A stretch of DNA of 6,920 nt from an uncultured Acetobacter sp. (GTDB lineage Bacteria; Pseudomonadota; Alphaproteobacteria; Acetobacterales; Acetobacteraceae). The notes beneath the pieces were generated by a model. The model was not told the origin of the DNA. It searched no databases and saw only the letters and a list, made by a program, of their open reading frames with translations. Of this stretch, positions 5,417 to 6,920 are shown one piece after another. The stretch spans positions 1 to 6,920 of the forward strand of contig CALCDN010000285.1 of NCBI GenBank assembly GCA_937900755.1, written 5' to 3'. Each line of letters opens with the position of its first letter. Position 1 is the stretch's first letter. Both the position numbers and the translations under genes were made by a program.

Positions 5417-6265
5417 ATGCTTCCTGTTCTGATGTTTCCACAGTTTGACCCGGTGCTGGTGCATTTCGGGCCGCTGGCTGTTCGCTGGTATGCGCTCTCC
5501 TACATTCTGGGCATTGTGCTGGGCATCATGCTGCTCCGCAGGCTGCTTGCCCTGCCCCCGCGCGCGGGCACCACGGATCTGGCGGATGACTTTTTAACCT
5601 GGGTGACCATTGGCGTGCTCGTGGGGGGGCGGCTTGGGTATGTGCTGTTCTACCAGCCCAGCTACTACCTCAGCCACCCGGTTTCCATACTGGAAGTGTG
5701 GCATGGCGGCATGTCCTTCCACGGTGGGGCGCTGGGGGTAATTACCGCCATGGTGCTGTTTACGTGGCGGTACAAACTCACCTTTCTGGCCTTTGCGGAC
5801 CGCGTGACCGTGGCTGTGCCCATCGGGCTGGGGCTTGGACGTCTGGCCAACTTCATCAACGGTGAACTCTGGGGCCGCGAAGCCCCCGCCAGCCTGCCAT
5901 GGGCCATGATTTTTCCAACCGGGGGGCCAATCCCGCGCCATCCTTCCCAGCTTTACGAAAGCCTGACCGAGGGGCTTTTGCTGTTTCTGATCCTTTTTGC
6001 CGCCTCGCGCCGCCAGTCCGTGCGTGAACGCCCCGGTTTTCTGGCTGGCATGTTCCTTGTGGGATATGGTTGCGCACGGTCCTTTTGCGAATTTTTCCGC
6101 GAACCGGACTCTTTTCTCGGCTTTCTGCCCGGCGGCATTACCATGGGGCAACTCCTGTGCCTCCCCATGCTGGTCGCGGGCATTGTTCTGATGATGAACG
6201 CCCGCCGCCAGCCCATTTACCTTGGCCTGCCCGAGCCACATGATCAACCCGCTGCAAAAAACTGA
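5417..6265 (+). CDS. lgt: prolipoprotein diacylglyceryl transferase
   Basis: This encodes 282 residues, a full-length Lgt with about seven membrane spans in the inner membrane. It moves diacylglycerol from phosphatidylglycerol to the lipobox Cys of prolipoproteins, the first step of lipoprotein maturation. Visible hallmarks are FPQFDPV (7-13), GGRLGYVLFY (70-79), HGGMSFHGG (96-104), the Lgt signature GRLANFINGELWGR (141-154), PRHPSQLYE (173-181), GYGCARSFCEFFREPD (216-231) and the ITMGQ motif (241-245). By alignment by eye with E. coli Lgt, H102, R142, N145, Y217 and R221 correspond to its H103, R143, N146, Y235 and R239, which are reported as important. The residue before N145 is Ala, where E. 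coli has Gly. ATG 5417 is the first start in frame, but neither it nor Met6 has a clear ribosome binding site. The start is therefore slightly uncertain. It is probably co-transcribed with the methyltransferase 8 bases downstream. Confidence 0.96.
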   Translation: MLPVLMFPQFDPVLVHFGPLAVRWYALSYILGIVLGIMLLRRLLALPPRAGTTDLADDFLTWVTIGVLVGGRLGYVLFYQPSYYLSHPVSILEVWHGGMSFHGGALGVITAMVLFTWRYKLTFLAFADRVTVAVPIGLGLGRLANFINGELWGREAPASLPWAMIFPTGGPIPRHPSQLYESLTEGLLLFLILFAASRRQSVRERPGFLAGMFLVGYGCARSFCEFFREPDSFLGFLPGGITMGQLLCLPMLVAGIVLMMNARRQPIYLGLPEPHDQPAAKN

Positions 6266-6273
6266 ACGGACCT

Positions 6274-6920
6274 ATGGCACCACACATCTACCACGCAGAG
6301 CGACTTGACCACTTTATGGCGCGGGTAAACACCCAGTACTATGCCGAAACACCGTTCCTGTCGGACTTTATTACCGCACCAGAAATTTCTCAGGTTTTTG
6401 GCGAACTGCTGGGCGCATGGGCCATTACGGTCTGGCATGGCATGGGCTCCCCGCCAAAGCTTATTCTGGCCGAAGCCGGGCCGGGCCGGGGCACGCTCAT
6501 GGCGGATGCCCTGCGCGTTATTACCCGCCAGGCCCCCACCATGGCGCACGGCCTGAGCGTGCATCTGGTCGAAACATCGCCCCGGCTACGGCAGGTGCAG
6601 GCGGAAATTCTGCACCCCTACACGCAACCTGTGTGGCACAAGCATGTGGACGACATACCCGCAGGCCCCATGATCCTGCTTGCCAACGAATTTCTCGACG
6701 CACTCCCCGTCCGGCAGTTCATCCAGACCAACACGGGCTGGCATGAGCACTACGTGGCCAACAAGACGCTGGAACTGATCTCCTGCACAGCCCCAACCCT
6801 GCCTGACAGCCGCATACTGGAGCCCAACAGTGTTGTGGAAGTGTGCGAACAGGCCCAGCATATTGTGCGTGATCTTGCCCACAGGTTCCTCCATTCACCC
6901 GGCGCGGCCCTGTTTATTGA
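6274..6920 (+). CDS. MidA/NDUFAF7-type SAM-dependent methyltransferase, 3' end outside window
   Basis: The first 215 codons are present and the frame is still open at the window edge. The protein belongs to the class I methyltransferase family Methyltransf_28 (Pfam PF02636), whose eukaryotic members MidA and NDUFAF7 are needed for mitochondrial complex I assembly; NDUFAF7 methylates an arginine of NDUFS2. Motifs seen are DFITAPEISQVFGELLG (31-47), the SAM-binding loop EAGPGRGTLM (67-76), the strand LVETSPRLRQVQ (98-109) and NEFLDALPVRQF (138-149). The N-terminus is shorter than in many homologues: the usual longer helical lead-in is reduced to ERLDHFMARVNTQYYAE (9-25). Start ATG 6274 is the first in frame after a stop at 6241-6243; only a weak GGA precedes it. 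It follows lgt by 8 bases. In many alphaproteobacteria lgt is followed by this gene and then a laccase-domain gene, which may lie just beyond the window. Confidence 0.9.
   Translation, partial: MAPHIYHAERLDHFMARVNTQYYAETPFLSDFITAPEISQVFGELLGAWAITVWHGMGSPPKLILAEAGPGRGTLMADALRVITRQAPTMAHGLSVHLVETSPRLRQVQAEILHPYTQPVWHKHVDDIPAGPMILLANEFLDALPVRQFIQTNTGWHEHYVANKTLELISCTAPTLPDSRILEPNSVVEVCEQAQHIVRDLAHRFLHSPGAALFI

Noticed and set aside
5258..5464. 68-codon minus-strand frame upstream of the ABM gene, reaching into lgt
   Set aside because: It overlaps the start of lgt and the candidate lgt promoter, and the translation is basic with no motif.
5594..6247. 217-codon open frame antisense to lgt
   Set aside because: It lies entirely opposite the strongly supported lgt gene. 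Long antisense frames are expected in GC-rich coding DNA, and the translation is low in hydrophobic structure with no known motif.

Overview
The window is ordinary-looking chromosomal DNA from a GC-rich alphaproteobacterium. It is most likely an acetic acid bacterium (Acetobacteraceae, Acetobacter-like). This is inferred from the sorbosone-dehydrogenase-type sugar dehydrogenase beside a lactate permease, and from the lgt plus MidA-type methyltransferase pair that is common in alphaproteobacteria. No database search was possible, so the taxon is an inference.

Layout. Positions 1-33 are the 3' end of a CCA-encoding tRNA on the + strand, probably tRNA-Arg. A roughly 280-base AT-richer spacer follows; it holds no convincing gene but ends in a perfect 10-bp inverted repeat that probably terminates the minus-strand gene beside it. 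Two minus-strand genes come next: an alpha/beta hydrolase lipoprotein of the secretory-lipase type (317-1501) and a PQQ-type sorbosone dehydrogenase family protein (1654-2991). A 212-base divergent intergenic region separates these from a + strand L-lactate permease (3204-4799). A strong GC-rich hairpin lies between the permease and a convergent minus-strand small ABM-fold monooxygenase (4856-5158). After a 258-base divergent region with candidate promoters on both strands, lgt (5417-6265) and a MidA/NDUFAF7-type methyltransferase (6274 to beyond the window end) run on the + strand as a tight pair 8 bases apart.

How the genes fit together. The envelope-located hydrolase and sugar dehydrogenase fit the periplasmic oxidative lifestyle of acetic acid bacteria, and the permease imports lactate as another respiratory substrate. 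Lgt attaches the diacylglycerol to prolipoproteins, one of which should be the hydrolase encoded here. The MidA-type enzyme belongs to the family of the mitochondrial complex I assembly methyltransferase.

I found no mobile element, CRISPR array, toxin-antitoxin pair, phage gene or clear novel system. The observations worth a second look are regulatory: a leader with a terminator-like hairpin and a small ORF before the lipase, helically phased direct repeats in the divergent region, and an inverted repeat over the candidate lgt promoter. The rest are modest points about protein N-termini and gene context.
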